Source: Pseudomonadota bacterium
GTDB taxonomy: Bacteria; Pseudomonadota; Gammaproteobacteria; Burkholderiales; SG8-39
Reading direction: 5' to 3'
DNA length: 64,000 nucleotides
Assembly: GCA_021811085.1 (NCBI GenBank)
Contig: JAJZPQ010000004.1
Location: 81,450-145,449, forward strand
A model generated the notes under the pieces. The model ran no database searches. It was not told the origin of the DNA and saw nothing but the letters and a program-made list of their open reading frames with translations. How positions within the stretch are numbered: position 1 is the stretch's first letter; each line of letters starts with the position of its first letter. A program made the position numbers and the translations under genes. Shown one piece after another: positions 20,179-29,320 of this stretch.

Positions 20179-21678
20179 TCAGGCTGCCTTGGCCGCCGCA
20201 TCGCGCAGCGGCTTCAGTTCCAGGCGCAGCCCTATCGATTTCCACTCGTCGGCTTCATCGGCCAGTGCCGCCGCGCTCAAGGGCCGCTGCTCCTGCAGGT
20301 CTGCCGGCAGCAGCAGTCGAAAACCGCTGTCGGTCAGTTCGCAAGCAAGCCGCGGCAGATCGACATCGGTACGGCTGCGGCAGAACAGGCTTGCCAGGCG
20401 CAGGCAAAACACCAGATCCCAATCACCCGGCACCGGGCTCAGGTCCTGCAGCTTCGCCAGCTTGCCCCGGTGGGCGAGCACCAGGCGCGCCAGCTGCGAC
20501 TGCTCCATGCGTGAGAATCCGGGCATGTCGGCATTCTCGATGATATAGGCCGAGTGCTTGTGGTAACCGTTGTGCGCGATGGAAATGCCGATCTCGTGCA
20601 GGGCAGCGCCCCAGGCGAGCGTCTGTTCTGCATGCGCATCGGCATCGGCACCGCGCAAATGGCGATATAGTCTCCCCGCCAGCTCGGCCACGCGTTGCGC
20701 CTGCGCCGTATCGACGTGATAGCGGCGCCGGAACTGGCGCACCGTGACCTCGCGCATGTCGTGCTTGTGCACGCGGCCGAGCAAATCGTACAACACGCCC
20801 TGACGCAGCGCGGCGTCCGACACGCTCATGTGTTCGATGCCGAGTTCGGCAAATGCGGCGCACATGATGGCCAGGCCGCCAGGCAATATCGACGCGCGGT
20901 CCTCGCGCAAACCGGGCAGGACCAGGCGCTCGACCTCGCCCGCCTTGAGCAAGGCGCTCCTGAGCTTATCCAGGCCCAAAGCCGATATGCCGTGCTCGCT
21001 CCATTCGTTGGCTTCGATAATGGACGCAATCGAACGTGCGGTGCCCGATGACGCGACCGCCTCGGTCCAGCCGTGCCGGGTGTACTGCTTGACGATGGTC
21101 TGCAGCTCGTTTCTGGCCGCAAGTTCGGCCTGCTTGAACGCGGACTTCTCGATCCTGCCCTCGGGAAAATATTTCATGCTGAAGCTGACGCAGCCCATAT
21201 ACAGGCTGTCCATGAGCCCCGGCTCCACGCCGATGCCGATGATGAACTCGGTCGAACCGCCGCCGATATCCATCACCAGGCGCTTGTCACGGGTGAGCGG
21301 CAGGCTGTGCGCCACGCCGAGGTAAATCAGCCGCGCCTCCTCGCGCCCGGCGATGACCTCGATCGGGAATCCCAGCGCTTCCTTGGCCTCGGTCAGGAAC
21401 TGGCGCGAATTCTTGGCCACGCGCAGCGTATTGGTGCCGACCACGCGCACCGCCTCCGCCGGAAAGCCGCGCAGGCGGTCGGAGAAACGCCGCAGCGCCT
21501 CGAGTGCGCGCACTTGGGTGGCGCGGTCGATGCGCTTGTCGCGCGTGAGCCCGGCACCCAGGCGCACCGGCTCGCGCAGGCCGTCGAGCAGATAGATCTG
21601 CTCTTCGACCACGCGCCCGATCTGCAAATGGAAGCTGTTGGAACCCAGGTCGACCGCGGCGAGCGTTTCGTAGTGCAT
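20179..21678 (-). CDS. ppx: Exopolyphosphatase (Ppx/GppA family)
   Basis: 499 residues. The actin-like N-terminal fold opens with AAVDLGSNSFHLQI and has the phosphate loop VMDIGGGSTEF; the C-terminal HD-like half contains HEIGISIAHNGYHKHSAYI. It releases phosphate from polyphosphate chains; a pppGpp phosphatase activity (GppA) cannot be excluded. It is divergent from ppk, so synthesis and degradation genes share one intergenic region. Confidence 0.93.
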   Translation of the reverse strand: MHYETLAAVDLGSNSFHLQIGRVVEEQIYLLDGLREPVRLGAGLTRDKRIDRATQVRALEALRRFSDRLRGFPAEAVRVVGTNTLRVAKNSRQFLTEAKEALGFPIEVIAGREEARLIYLGVAHSLPLTRDKRLVMDIGGGSTEFIIGIGVEPGLMDSLYMGCVSFSMKYFPEGRIEKSAFKQAELAARNELQTIVKQYTRHGWTEAVASSGTARSIASIIEANEWSEHGISALGLDKLRSALLKAGEVERLVLPGLREDRASILPGGLAIMCAAFAELGIEHMSVSDAALRQGVLYDLLGRVHKHDMREVTVRQFRRRYHVDTAQAQRVAELAGRLYRHLRGADADAHAEQTLAWGAALHEIGISIAHNGYHKHSAYIIENADMPGFSRMEQSQLARLVLAHRGKLAKLQDLSPVPGDWDLVFCLRLASLFCRSRTDVDLPRLACELTDSGFRLLLPADLQEQRPLSAAALADEADEWKSIGLRLELKPLRDAAAKAA

Positions 21679-21743
21679 GGCCGGATTACCTTAGCACTTG
21701 CATCATCGGCGCGCAACGCACCCCGCTGTGGAAACACAGGATC

Positions 21744-21787
21744 GTGGCAACAATGTGTCTCCGCTTCCAATGCGGTAAGATTGTTGC
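21744..21787. promoter_or_regulatory. Inverted repeat between ppx and ppk
   Basis: GCAACAAT (21747-21754) and ATTGTTGC (21780-21787) form 8-bp arms 25 bases apart, between the divergent ppx and ppk genes. It supports placing the ppk start downstream at 21807. A regulatory site is possible but unproven. Confidence 0.4.
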
Positions 21788-21806
21788 AACATTCAAAGCG
21801 CAGGCT

Positions 21807-23894
21807 ATGTTAATCAAAAAGAAAGCCTCCCTGCTCCCAACGCAGGCGCTGTTCCTCAACCGGGAAATCGGCATCCTGGAGTTCAACCGCCGCGTGCTCG
21901 CCCAGGCCGAGGATGCGGACACGCCTTTGCTCGAGCGCCTGCGCTTTCTTTGCATCGTCAGCAGCAATCTGGACGAATTCTTCGAAATTCGCGTCGCCGA
22001 GCTCAAGGAAACGATCAGCGGCAATCTGTCCAGCGCCGGGCCGGACGGCATGAATCCACGCGAGGTCTTCGCGACGGTCAGCCGCACCGCGCATGAACTG
22101 GTGGAGCGCCAGTACCGGCTGCTCAATGAGCAAATCCTGCCGGAGCTGGAAAAAGCCGGAGTGCGCTTCCTGCGCCGCAACGACCTCAACGACGCGCAGC
22201 GCGCCTGGATCCGGGATTATTTCTTCAACGAAATGATGCCGGTGCTCACGCCGATCGGCCTGGATCCGGCTCACCCTTTCCCCCGCGTGTTCAACAAGAG
22301 CCTGAATTTCGCCGTGGAGCTGGAGGGACGGGACGCCTTTGGCCGCGCCTCACGCGCCGCCATCGTGCAGGCGCCGCGCATTCTGCCGCGCATGATCCGC
22401 CTGCCGCGCGAATTGCAGCATGCCAAGGAACAGGGCTTCGTCTTCCTCTCTTCGGTGCTGCACGAACACGCATCCGAGCTGTTTGCCGGCATGAGCGTGC
22501 GCGGCTGCTACCAGTTTCGCGTAACCCGCAACAGCGATCTGTTCGTCGACGAGGAGGAAGTGAAAAACCTGCGCACCGCGCTGCAGGGCGAACTGCCGCT
22601 GCGCAACCTCGGAGCGGCGGTGCGCCTGGAGGTCGCCGACAACTGCCCGCAGGCCATGGCCGAGTTCCTGCTGCAGCAGACCGAACTCGGCGCGGACGAC
22701 CTGTACCAGGTCAACGGTCCGGTGAACCTGGTGCGCCTGATGCAGATTCCCGAGCTCGTGAACCGGCCCGATCTGCAGTTTGCGCCGTTCCGCCCGGGCC
22801 GCCCCGCGGCGCTGGCGAAGCGCAACGACGTATTTGCCGCAGTGCGCAAAGGCGACATATTGCTGCACCATCCGTTCCAGTCGTTCACGCCGGTGGTCAA
22901 TTTCGTCCAGGAAGCGGCCAAGGATCCGCAGGTGGTCGCGATCAAGCAGACCGTCTATCGCATCGGCACCGACTCGGCGATCATGGAAGCCTTGATCGAA
23001 GCCGCCGCCAGCGGCAAGGAAGTGACGGTCGTGGTGGAGCTGATGGCGCGCTTCGAGGAGGAAGCGAACATCAACTGGGCCGAGCGGCTGGAAGAAGTGG
23101 GCGCGCACGTGGTCTACGGCGTAGTCGCGCACAAGACCCATGCCAAGATGGCGCTGGTGGTGCGGCGCGAGGACGGCAAGCTGCGCCGCTACGTGCACCT
23201 GGGCACCGGCAATTACCACCCGCGCACCGCGCGCCTGTATACCGATTTCGGCCTGCTCACCTGCAATGCCGCCGTTTGCGCCGACGTCAACGAAGTGTTC
23301 AAGCAGCTCACCGGCCTGGGCAAGGCGGGTGCGCTGCACCATCTGTGGCAGGCGCCGTTCACCCTGCACGCAAACGTGATCGCCGCGATCAAGAACGAGA
23401 CCCGCCTCGCCAAGGCGGGCAAGCCTGCGCGCATCATCGCCAAGATGAACGCGCTGCTCGAGCCGACCGTCATCGAAGCGCTATACGCGGCCTCGCAGGC
23501 CGGGGTGCGCGTCGACCTCGTGGTGCGCGGCGTATGTGCGCTGCGCCCGGGCGTACCCGGGCTGTCGGAGCGCATCCACGTGCGCTCCATCGTCGGCCGG
23601 TTTCTGGAACATACGCGCATTTTCTATTTCCATAACGGCGGCAAGGAGAACGTGTATCTGTCCAGCGCCGACTGGATGGACCGCAACTTCTTCCGCCGCG
23701 TCGAGCTGTGCTTCCCGGTGCTCGACAAAAAGCTCAAGCAGCGCGTGGTCAAGGAGGGGCTCAAGCCCTATCTTAAAGACAACCGTCAGGCGTGGGACAT
23801 GAACGCCGACGGCGCCTATAAGCGCAAGAATCCGCGCGGCACCCTGCCGCGCTCGGCGCAACTGACGCTGCTGGGCGAACTCGCGCGCGAGTAA
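21807..23894 (+). CDS. ppk: Polyphosphate kinase 1
   Basis: 695 residues from the ATG at 21807; the frame is open to 21744, but the extra residues lie over an inverted repeat in the promoter region. It polymerises ATP gamma-phosphates into polyphosphate. The N-domain FLNREIGILEFNRRVL, the head domain, LLHHPFQSF and the two PLD-like catalytic segments (KTHAKMALVVRR and LEHTRIFYFHNGG) are all intact. Confidence 0.96.
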   Translation: MLIKKKASLLPTQALFLNREIGILEFNRRVLAQAEDADTPLLERLRFLCIVSSNLDEFFEIRVAELKETISGNLSSAGPDGMNPREVFATVSRTAHELVERQYRLLNEQILPELEKAGVRFLRRNDLNDAQRAWIRDYFFNEMMPVLTPIGLDPAHPFPRVFNKSLNFAVELEGRDAFGRASRAAIVQAPRILPRMIRLPRELQHAKEQGFVFLSSVLHEHASELFAGMSVRGCYQFRVTRNSDLFVDEEEVKNLRTALQGELPLRNLGAAVRLEVADNCPQAMAEFLLQQTELGADDLYQVNGPVNLVRLMQIPELVNRPDLQFAPFRPGRPAALAKRNDVFAAVRKGDILLHHPFQSFTPVVNFVQEAAKDPQVVAIKQTVYRIGTDSAIMEALIEAAASGKEVTVVVELMARFEEEANINWAERLEEVGAHVVYGVVAHKTHAKMALVVRREDGKLRRYVHLGTGNYHPRTARLYTDFGLLTCNAAVCADVNEVFKQLTGLGKAGALHHLWQAPFTLHANVIAAIKNETRLAKAGKPARIIAKMNALLEPTVIEALYAASQAGVRVDLVVRGVCALRPGVPGLSERIHVRSIVGRFLEHTRIFYFHNGGKENVYLSSADWMDRNFFRRVELCFPVLDKKLKQRVVKEGLKPYLKDNRQAWDMNADGAYKRKNPRGTLPRSAQLTLLGELARE

Positions 23895-24039
23895 TTTTCC
23901 GCAAATCCGGCCTAGCGGCGTTCTTTTCGCACAGCGCTTACGGCTCTTGTTACAATTCGGCTCCAACAAGGCGCAATTCCCCAAAAAACACGCCCAAGCC
24001 GCTAGAGCCGATTCCCCCTACTTTCCAGTCGAGGTCGCG

Positions 24040-24666
24040 ATGTTCAGCCGCTTCATGCCGCGCGAAGGAAAATTTTTTGAATTGTTCAACGAACACGCGG
24101 CACTGATCCTTGAGGGCAGCCACGAACTCGCCGCGCTCATGGCCAGCGGCGATGATCTCGAACGCCGCGCCCACAAGGTCGAATCCATAGAAAAGCGCGG
24201 CGACAAGATCACCCGCAACACGATCGAGCTGCTGCACAAGACGTTCATCACGCCGATCGACCGCGACGACATCCACCAGCTGATATCCGGAATGGACAAC
24301 ATCCTCGACTTGATCGAGGACTCGGCGCAACTCATGTTTCTGTACGACGTACGTGTGCTGCCGCCGGATGCGAAGAAGCTCGCGGATATCTGCGTCGAAT
24401 GCTGCGAGAAGGTGAAAAGCGCGGTGACGATGTTATCGAGCATGGACAAGGCCGACGCCATCATGGCGATCTGCCAGGACATCGATCGTCTCGAGTCCGA
24501 AGCCGATCACGTGATGCGCGCAGCCATGGGGCGTCTATTCCGCGACGAGCCCGATGTACGCGAACTGATCAAGCTGCGCACGGTGTACGAGCACCTGGAG
24601 ACCGTGACCGACCACTGCGAGGACGTAGCCAACATCATCCAGGGCATCGTGATCGAAAACGCCTGA
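24040..24666 (+). CDS. DUF47/PhoU-like protein (phosphate transport accessory)
   Basis: 208 residues starting MFSRFMPREGKFFELFNEHA; an earlier in-frame ATG at 23947 adds unsupported sequence. It is all-helical with acidic metal-binding helices (HKVESIEKRGDKITRNTIE; DRLESEADHVMR; YEHLETVTDHCEDVAN), the DUF47 pattern. Such proteins accompany Pit transporters and are thought to regulate them. It lies 31 bp before the Pit gene. Confidence 0.92.
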   Translation: MFSRFMPREGKFFELFNEHAALILEGSHELAALMASGDDLERRAHKVESIEKRGDKITRNTIELLHKTFITPIDRDDIHQLISGMDNILDLIEDSAQLMFLYDVRVLPPDAKKLADICVECCEKVKSAVTMLSSMDKADAIMAICQDIDRLESEADHVMRAAMGRLFRDEPDVRELIKLRTVYEHLETVTDHCEDVANIIQGIVIENA

Positions 24667-24697
24667 GCACTGCTGCCAACAAGCGCGGTCCCTACAG

Positions 24698-25690
24698 ATG
24701 AGCCTGCACGAACTCGTGATTCTGATTGTGGTGGCGCTCGCGTTCGATTTCCTGAACGGATTTCACGACGCCGCCAATTCCATCGCCACCATCGTGTCGA
24801 CGCGCGTGCTGCGCCCGCAATGGGCGGTCCTGTGGGCTGCGTTTTTCAATTTCGTCGCCTTCCTCTTCTTCGGTCTGATGGTCGCCGCCACCGTGGGCAA
24901 GGGTATCGTCGATCCAGCCATCGTCGATCACTATGTCGTGTTCGGCGCGCTCATCGGGGCGATCAGCTGGAACATCATCACCTGGTATTTCGGCATTCCA
25001 TCGAGCTCTTCACACGCGCTGATCGGCGGGCTCGCCGGGGCCGCGGTAGCCAAGGGCGGGGTGGGGTCGCTGGTGGCGTCCGGCTTTCTTATGACGACAG
25101 CGGCCATCGTGCTTTCGCCGCTGCTCGGCCTGGTTCTCGGCGCGCTGCTGATGCTCGCCGTATCGTGGATATTCTCAGGCACCACGCCGCGCCGGGTCGA
25201 CCGCTGGTTTCGCCGGCTGCAGTTCGTATCGGCCTCGCTCTACAGCCTTGGGCACGGCGGCAACGACGCGCAAAAAACCATGGGCATCATCTGGATGCTG
25301 TTGATCGCTGCCGGCGTGACCGGTCCCAAGGACCCCCTGCCCTTCTGGGTGGTGATGGCCTGTCAGTCGGCAATGGCGCTGGGCACGATGTTCGGCGGCT
25401 GGCGCATTGTCAAGACCATGGGCCAGAAAATCACCAAGCTCAAGCCCGTCGGTGGCGCCTGCGCCGAAACGGGCGGAGCGATCACTTTGTTTCTCGCCAC
25501 CTGGCTGGGCATACCCGTTTCCACCACGCACACGATTACCGGCGCCATCGTCGGTGTCGGCTCGGTGAACAAGTTCAATGCGGTGCGCTGGGGCGTCGCA
25601 GGCAACATCATCTGGGCCTGGATACTCACCATTCCCTGCTCCGCTTTCATCGCTGCCGTTGCCTGGTTCCTCGCGCAGCAATATCTATAA
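24698..25690 (+). CDS. pit: Inorganic phosphate transporter, PiT family
   Basis: 330 residues with about ten membrane helices. The two inverted PiT signatures are present: GFHDAANSIATIV near residue 20 and GGNDAQKTMGII near 187. It imports phosphate (as metal-phosphate) with protons at the inner membrane. Pit-DUF47 pairing is typical; the upstream ppk makes a phosphate uptake and storage group. Confidence 0.95.
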   Translation: MSLHELVILIVVALAFDFLNGFHDAANSIATIVSTRVLRPQWAVLWAAFFNFVAFLFFGLMVAATVGKGIVDPAIVDHYVVFGALIGAISWNIITWYFGIPSSSSHALIGGLAGAAVAKGGVGSLVASGFLMTTAAIVLSPLLGLVLGALLMLAVSWIFSGTTPRRVDRWFRRLQFVSASLYSLGHGGNDAQKTMGIIWMLLIAAGVTGPKDPLPFWVVMACQSAMALGTMFGGWRIVKTMGQKITKLKPVGGACAETGGAITLFLATWLGIPVSTTHTITGAIVGVGSVNKFNAVRWGVAGNIIWAWILTIPCSAFIAAVAWFLAQQYL

Positions 25691-25710
25691 ACGCAGGTCC
25701 CGCAGCAGTT

Positions 25711-26028
25711 CTAGCGCATGCCCTCTGGCGTGCGCTCCAGTTGCGCCAATTGCACCACGCTTTCTATCCACCTTTGGCGGCCGATACGCGCGCGCCACGT
25801 ACTAATGCGCTTGGCGTCCAGCGCAAACCTTATCAATGGGTGCGCGAGTCTGTCGTGATTGACCGCGGGTGCATCAGCCGCGGGCGACGCCGTTCCCGCT
25901 GAGGTCCACTCGCACCGGGTCGTCGCGATGATAGCGGCCAGTGCTTGCGCCATATCGATAGGCCGCGCCGACGGGTCGAGCCGGGCCAAGCGCTCGGGGG
26001 CCGGAATATCCATCTCTTGATCTATCAT
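25711..26028 (-). CDS. Small protein of unknown function, paralogue of the 31955-32236 gene
   Basis: 105 residues from the ATG at 26028 (GGAGG eight bases upstream). Not a family I recognise. It shares a pattern with the 93-residue product at 31955-32236: both begin MI[DE]QE, then D[ML]AQ..A.[AV]I..TR..W, then a Ser/Asp/Ala-rich linker, [LF]AHPL......DA[KR] and a basic C-terminus. No signal peptide or membrane helix. Both genes have the same PhoB-type promoter. It lies downstream of plcP and convergent with pit. Confidence 0.7.
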   Translation of the reverse strand: MIDQEMDIPAPERLARLDPSARPIDMAQALAAIIATTRCEWTSAGTASPAADAPAVNHDRLAHPLIRFALDAKRISTWRARIGRQRWIESVVQLAQLERTPEGMR

Positions 26029-26095
26029 GATTGCTTCCTCCTGCATGTCACGTTTTGCTCGAGACAGACCGACTCAGGTCCGCCGCACAGGATCC

Positions 26096-26129
26096 AAGAT
26101 AGCTCGCGAAAATTACGCGGCGTTGACGA
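26096..26129 (-). promoter_or_regulatory. Pho-box-like promoter of the 25711-26028 gene
   Basis: Minus strand: TCGTCAA, four bases, GCGTAAT (8 of 14 to two CTGTCAT half-sites), exactly ten bases, then TATCTT as -10. A further TCA lies one 11-bp step upstream in AATTCAC. The surrounding 65 bp (26077-26141) match 32284-32348 without gaps at 48 positions. Confidence 0.6.
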
Positions 26130-26199
26130 AAGTGTGAATTGTTGCCGGCTCCGCGATGCATAGGTGACGCACGCTCGCTGAGTCTCTACGGGTGGTGTT

Positions 26200-27021
26200 T
26201 CAGCGCCGCTGCAGTGGCAGCACGCGCGCCAGTTGTGGCGATTCCAGCGCCGGCGTCTCCTGCCACAGTTCCTCTCCAGGTGCATCGCCCTCGCGCCAAT
26301 GCACGAGTTCCATGCTCCCGTCCTGGTGCTCGACTATCGCCGTGCAGCTGTCGACCCAATCGCCGCAGTTGATATAGTTGATCCCGGCGATTTGTTTGAT
26401 TGCTGCGCTGTGGATATGGCCGCAAATGACGCCGTCCAGGCCCAGCTGCCGCACATGGTGCGCTACTGACTCCTCGAATCCGTACACGAATTCCAGCGCA
26501 CCTTTGACCTTGCGCTTGGCGTAGCCGGCAAGCGACCAATAGCCGCTCAGGCGCAATTTTCTGCGCACCCACGAAAGCAGGCCGTTCACGCGCAGCAACA
26601 GGCTGTAGGCAAAATCGCCCAGCAACGCCACCCAACGGTGATAGCGCGTGATCTGATCGAATTCGTCTCCGTGCAGCAGCAGGTAGCGCCGGCCGTCCGC
26701 CGCTGTGTGGACCGCCTCGCGCAACACGCGGATGTCGCCGAATTCGCTGCCGGCATATTCGCGCAACGCCTCGTCGTGGTTCCCCGGCACCAGCACCACC
26801 TTCACCTCACGGCGCGCGCGCTTCAGCATTTTCTGCACGAAGGTATTGTGCAGTGGCGGCCAGTAGACGCCCCGCGCCAGCGACCAGAAATCGACTATGT
26901 CACCGAGCAGGTACACATGCTCGGCATCGTAGACGCGCAGAAATGCCAGCAGGCGCTCGGCCTGGCAGGCGCGCGTACCCAGGTGTATGTCGGAGAGGAA
27001 GATTGAGCGCACCCGGTGCAT
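26200..27021 (-). CDS. plcP: PlcP-like metallophosphoesterase (phospholipase C for lipid remodelling)
   Basis: 273 residues starting MHRVRSIFLSDIHLG two bases after the btaB stop; the frame is open upstream only as a shadow of btaB. Calcineurin-like metal ligands are complete: D11/H13, D41 (GDIVDFW), N81/H82 (GNHDE), H117 (LHGDE) and a late GHIHS. The family includes UDP-2,3-diacylglucosamine hydrolase LpxH and PlcP, which under phosphate starvation cleaves phospholipids to diacylglycerol. The tight btaA-btaB-plcP order argues for PlcP, because diacylglycerol is the BtaA substrate. An LpxH-like activity remains the main alternative. Confidence 0.75.
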   Translation of the reverse strand: MHRVRSIFLSDIHLGTRACQAERLLAFLRVYDAEHVYLLGDIVDFWSLARGVYWPPLHNTFVQKMLKRARREVKVVLVPGNHDEALREYAGSEFGDIRVLREAVHTAADGRRYLLLHGDEFDQITRYHRWVALLGDFAYSLLLRVNGLLSWVRRKLRLSGYWSLAGYAKRKVKGALEFVYGFEESVAHHVRQLGLDGVICGHIHSAAIKQIAGINYINCGDWVDSCTAIVEHQDGSMELVHWREGDAPGEELWQETPALESPQLARVLPLQRR

Positions 27022-27023
27022 GG

Positions 27024-27752
27024 CTAAACCGCAGGCTTGCGCCCAATATAGAGGAAATACGGAGTGCGCAATCCCGGCAGGTAAGGCACTGGTCCCCGGC
27101 GCTGCTCGCAGCACATGGGTTCGGTACGCTCCAGCAGATATGGCAGGTGCCGCGGGTCGAGGTGAACGCCGTCGTGCCTGAACCAGCGCGGCCAGAAACC
27201 GCGCACCAGCTTGTCCGGACGCTTGAAATCCTCGCGCGCAGCGCGCGGCGCGGCGTAAAAATCGACAGCGCCCAGCAGGCCGCCGGGGCGCAACATGCGT
27301 AGTGCGTTGTCCACCGCGGCGCGCCAGTCCGGAATCATGGTGAGCGCATAAGAGAAATACACGCAATCGACTGGCTGCGCTGGGCGGTAGGTTGTGGCAT
27401 CGCCCTCTACCACTGCAGCCACTCCGGGCCAGCGCGCGCAGCGCCTGCGCGCCTGCTCCAGCAGCGCCGGGCACAAATCCACCACCTCGACCCGCGCGAA
27501 CGAGGAGAGGCGTTCGCCGAAATACTCGAGATTGCGGGCGGTTCCGCCGCCGAGTTCGATCACTCTGCTACCCGGCGGCAGCGCGAGCCTGTGGATCAAA
27601 TCCTCTCGGCCATGCAGCAGCCGCTCGCGAAACGCGTCGTAGTGCGCGGCCTGCGGTCCATAGAACGCTTGCAGGCGTTCGGCATGACTGCCATATGCCC
27701 TATGGCCGCGCGCAAGCTGCAACAAGGTACGCGCGTCGGCGAGCAAGCTCAC
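27024..27752 (-). CDS. btaB: Diacylglyceryl-homoserine N-methyltransferase BtaB
   Basis: 242 residues, class I SAM methyltransferase with motif I VIELGGGTARN (64-74) and a following acidic EVVDL. BtaB adds three methyl groups to diacylglyceryl homoserine to give the betaine lipid DGTS. Its ATG overlaps the btaA stop by four bases (27749-27752), so translation is coupled; this adjacency makes the assignment firm despite the generic fold. Confidence 0.85.
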   Translation of the reverse strand: MSLLADARTLLQLARGHRAYGSHAERLQAFYGPQAAHYDAFRERLLHGREDLIHRLALPPGSRVIELGGGTARNLEYFGERLSSFARVEVVDLCPALLEQARRRCARWPGVAAVVEGDATTYRPAQPVDCVYFSYALTMIPDWRAAVDNALRMLRPGGLLGAVDFYAAPRAAREDFKRPDKLVRGFWPRWFRHDGVHLDPRHLPYLLERTEPMCCEQRRGPVPYLPGLRTPYFLYIGRKPAV

Positions 27753-28951
27753 GCGCGCACGTCCGCGATATGGAAGCCGGCGTAGGTATGCACGCGATCG
27801 CGCGGCTGTAATGCAGCGGACAGACCCTCATGGAATCGGAGCAGATCGCGCAGCGCCCGGCCGTCGTGCAGACGCAGCCCGTCGAGATAGCGCGGCTCGC
27901 GCCGGGCACTGCGAAAGATGACCCGCGCGTCAGGCGTCGCATGCTCGCATATGGCTTCCCACTCCTCGACCAACGCGTCGGGGTAGTAGCTGCTCATCCA
28001 GTCCATATGATCGAGCAGGACGAACCTGGAGATGCGCTCGCGCGTCCCGTGCAGGAATTCGGTGACCGTGCAGGTGTGGAGTGCGATGCGCTCGGCCAGT
28101 CCACCTTTGAGCGCGGCGAAGTTTTCCGGGCGCAGGTATTCGGGACAGCAATCAGCACTATAGCGGCCGCGCAGGTATAGAGTCCAGAAATAATTCGTCC
28201 ATAGCGGCAGTTCGCGCAATACGTAATCGACCGATTCCCGCACGAACCCGGCCACACCGCCCTCGTGCTGGCGCTGCACTTCCTTTGTCTGCGGATGCGG
28301 CACCCCGAGCATGCTCATGGTGAGCTGCCGGGACAGTGCCCAGTTCACAGCACCTCGCCACAGTTGCGGCCGAACCAGCCGCTCGTAGACCCGCCGCTGC
28401 TCCGGCAGCGAGCGCACTTCGAGCAAGGTATCGACTGCGGCGCGCAAGGCGGGCCGCAGCCTCAGGTAAGCGCGAAAGCCGCGCGCGACCAAACCGGACA
28501 ATCCATGGTAGTAGAAACTGTCGGCGGGATCGGTTTCGCAGAACCAGTGCCCATGCCGATCCCAATAGTCCCGCGCAAACGGCGACAAGTGCCGGCGCAA
28601 CGCCCCGCGGTAGACCGTTTCGAATCGGGGATGGCGGCCCGCGCCGAACACGGCAAAGAAATCCTCGAATTCGAGACAGCGGACGCCGGCGAGCTTCAGT
28701 TCCAGCAGCGCGATCTGGCGCGGATTGGCATCCACTGCGTGTATGCAGGCTGGCGCGACGAGCGCGTAGTCGAGGACATTGCAGCCGGCGCTGGCGATCA
28801 CCAGCATGCGGTCCTGCGGCCCCAGCCCGAGCGCGACACGGTCCAGGGCAGGATCTTCCCAGCAGCTGTTGTACACCAGCGAGCGCGAGTAGATGGCGTC
28901 GAAAAGCTTCTGATCGAGCCTGTCGATCAGTGACTGCGCCTGCTTTGCCAA
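27749..28951 (-). CDS. btaA: S-adenosylmethionine:diacylglycerol 3-amino-3-carboxypropyltransferase BtaA
   Basis: 400 residues of the DUF3419/BtaA family. LVYNSCWEDP near residue 25 and VIASAGCNVLDYAL..... HAVDANPRQIALLELKL (about 50-87) form the SAM site; FVLLDHMDWM near 310 is also typical. It transfers the aminocarboxypropyl group of SAM to diacylglycerol, the first step of phosphorus-free betaine lipid synthesis at the membrane. A PhoB-type promoter lies 43 bp upstream. Confidence 0.92.
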   Translation of the reverse strand: MAKQAQSLIDRLDQKLFDAIYSRSLVYNSCWEDPALDRVALGLGPQDRMLVIASAGCNVLDYALVAPACIHAVDANPRQIALLELKLAGVRCLEFEDFFAVFGAGRHPRFETVYRGALRRHLSPFARDYWDRHGHWFCETDPADSFYYHGLSGLVARGFRAYLRLRPALRAAVDTLLEVRSLPEQRRVYERLVRPQLWRGAVNWALSRQLTMSMLGVPHPQTKEVQRQHEGGVAGFVRESVDYVLRELPLWTNYFWTLYLRGRYSADCCPEYLRPENFAALKGGLAERIALHTCTVTEFLHGTRERISRFVLLDHMDWMSSYYPDALVEEWEAICEHATPDARVIFRSARREPRYLDGLRLHDGRALRDLLRFHEGLSAALQPRDRVHTYAGFHIADVRA

Positions 28952-28993
28952 GTTGCGTTCATCCTTCGTAGCCGAGCGATAGAACTCGGCGCG

Positions 28994-29027
28994 AGGTTAA
29001 CGCAGACGCATTACAGGAGCATGAATT
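28994..29027 (-). promoter_or_regulatory. Pho-box-like promoter of btaA-btaB-plcP
   Basis: Minus strand: AATTCAT, GCTC, CTGTAAT (29027 down to 29010; 10 of 14 to the Pho half-sites), exactly ten bases, then TAACCT as -10 (28999-28994). The predicted leader is about 36 bases. Nearly the same box precedes the lipoprotein phosphatase at 37919. Confidence 0.65.
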
Positions 29028-29074
29028 CTGTGCAGAGGATCAGACGATGCGCACGCCGCTAGCGCCAAGACCAG

Positions 29075-29320
29075 CTAGCGCTCGACTTGGTCTATAGCCT
29101 TGCGGCATTGCGCAGCGATGCGGCGATACGCGGTCTCGCGCTTCTTGCGCGATGCATATTGCGGGATCTCCTCCAGCTTTTTGATGGTGTGCTTGCACGC
29201 CAGCAGCAAGTGCTTGGCGCCGGCAACCAGTTTTGGATTTCGTCTAATGGCGGAAATGTCTTTGCGCGAAAGGATCTGCAACACCTTGTGCTGCGCGCCT
29301 GTGACCTTCAGGTTCTTCAT
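29075..29320 (-). CDS. Small basic protein of unknown function
   Basis: 81 residues from MKNLKVTGAQHKVL with GGAGGG four bases before the ATG at 29320. Rich in Lys/Arg, helical in appearance, no signal or membrane segment. Not recognised. Its 3' end carries two GCTAGCGC repeats (29058-29065 and 29074-29081). It lies between the phasin and btaA. Confidence 0.65.
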   Translation of the reverse strand: MKNLKVTGAQHKVLQILSRKDISAIRRNPKLVAGAKHLLLACKHTIKKLEEIPQYASRKKRETAYRRIAAQCRKAIDQVER

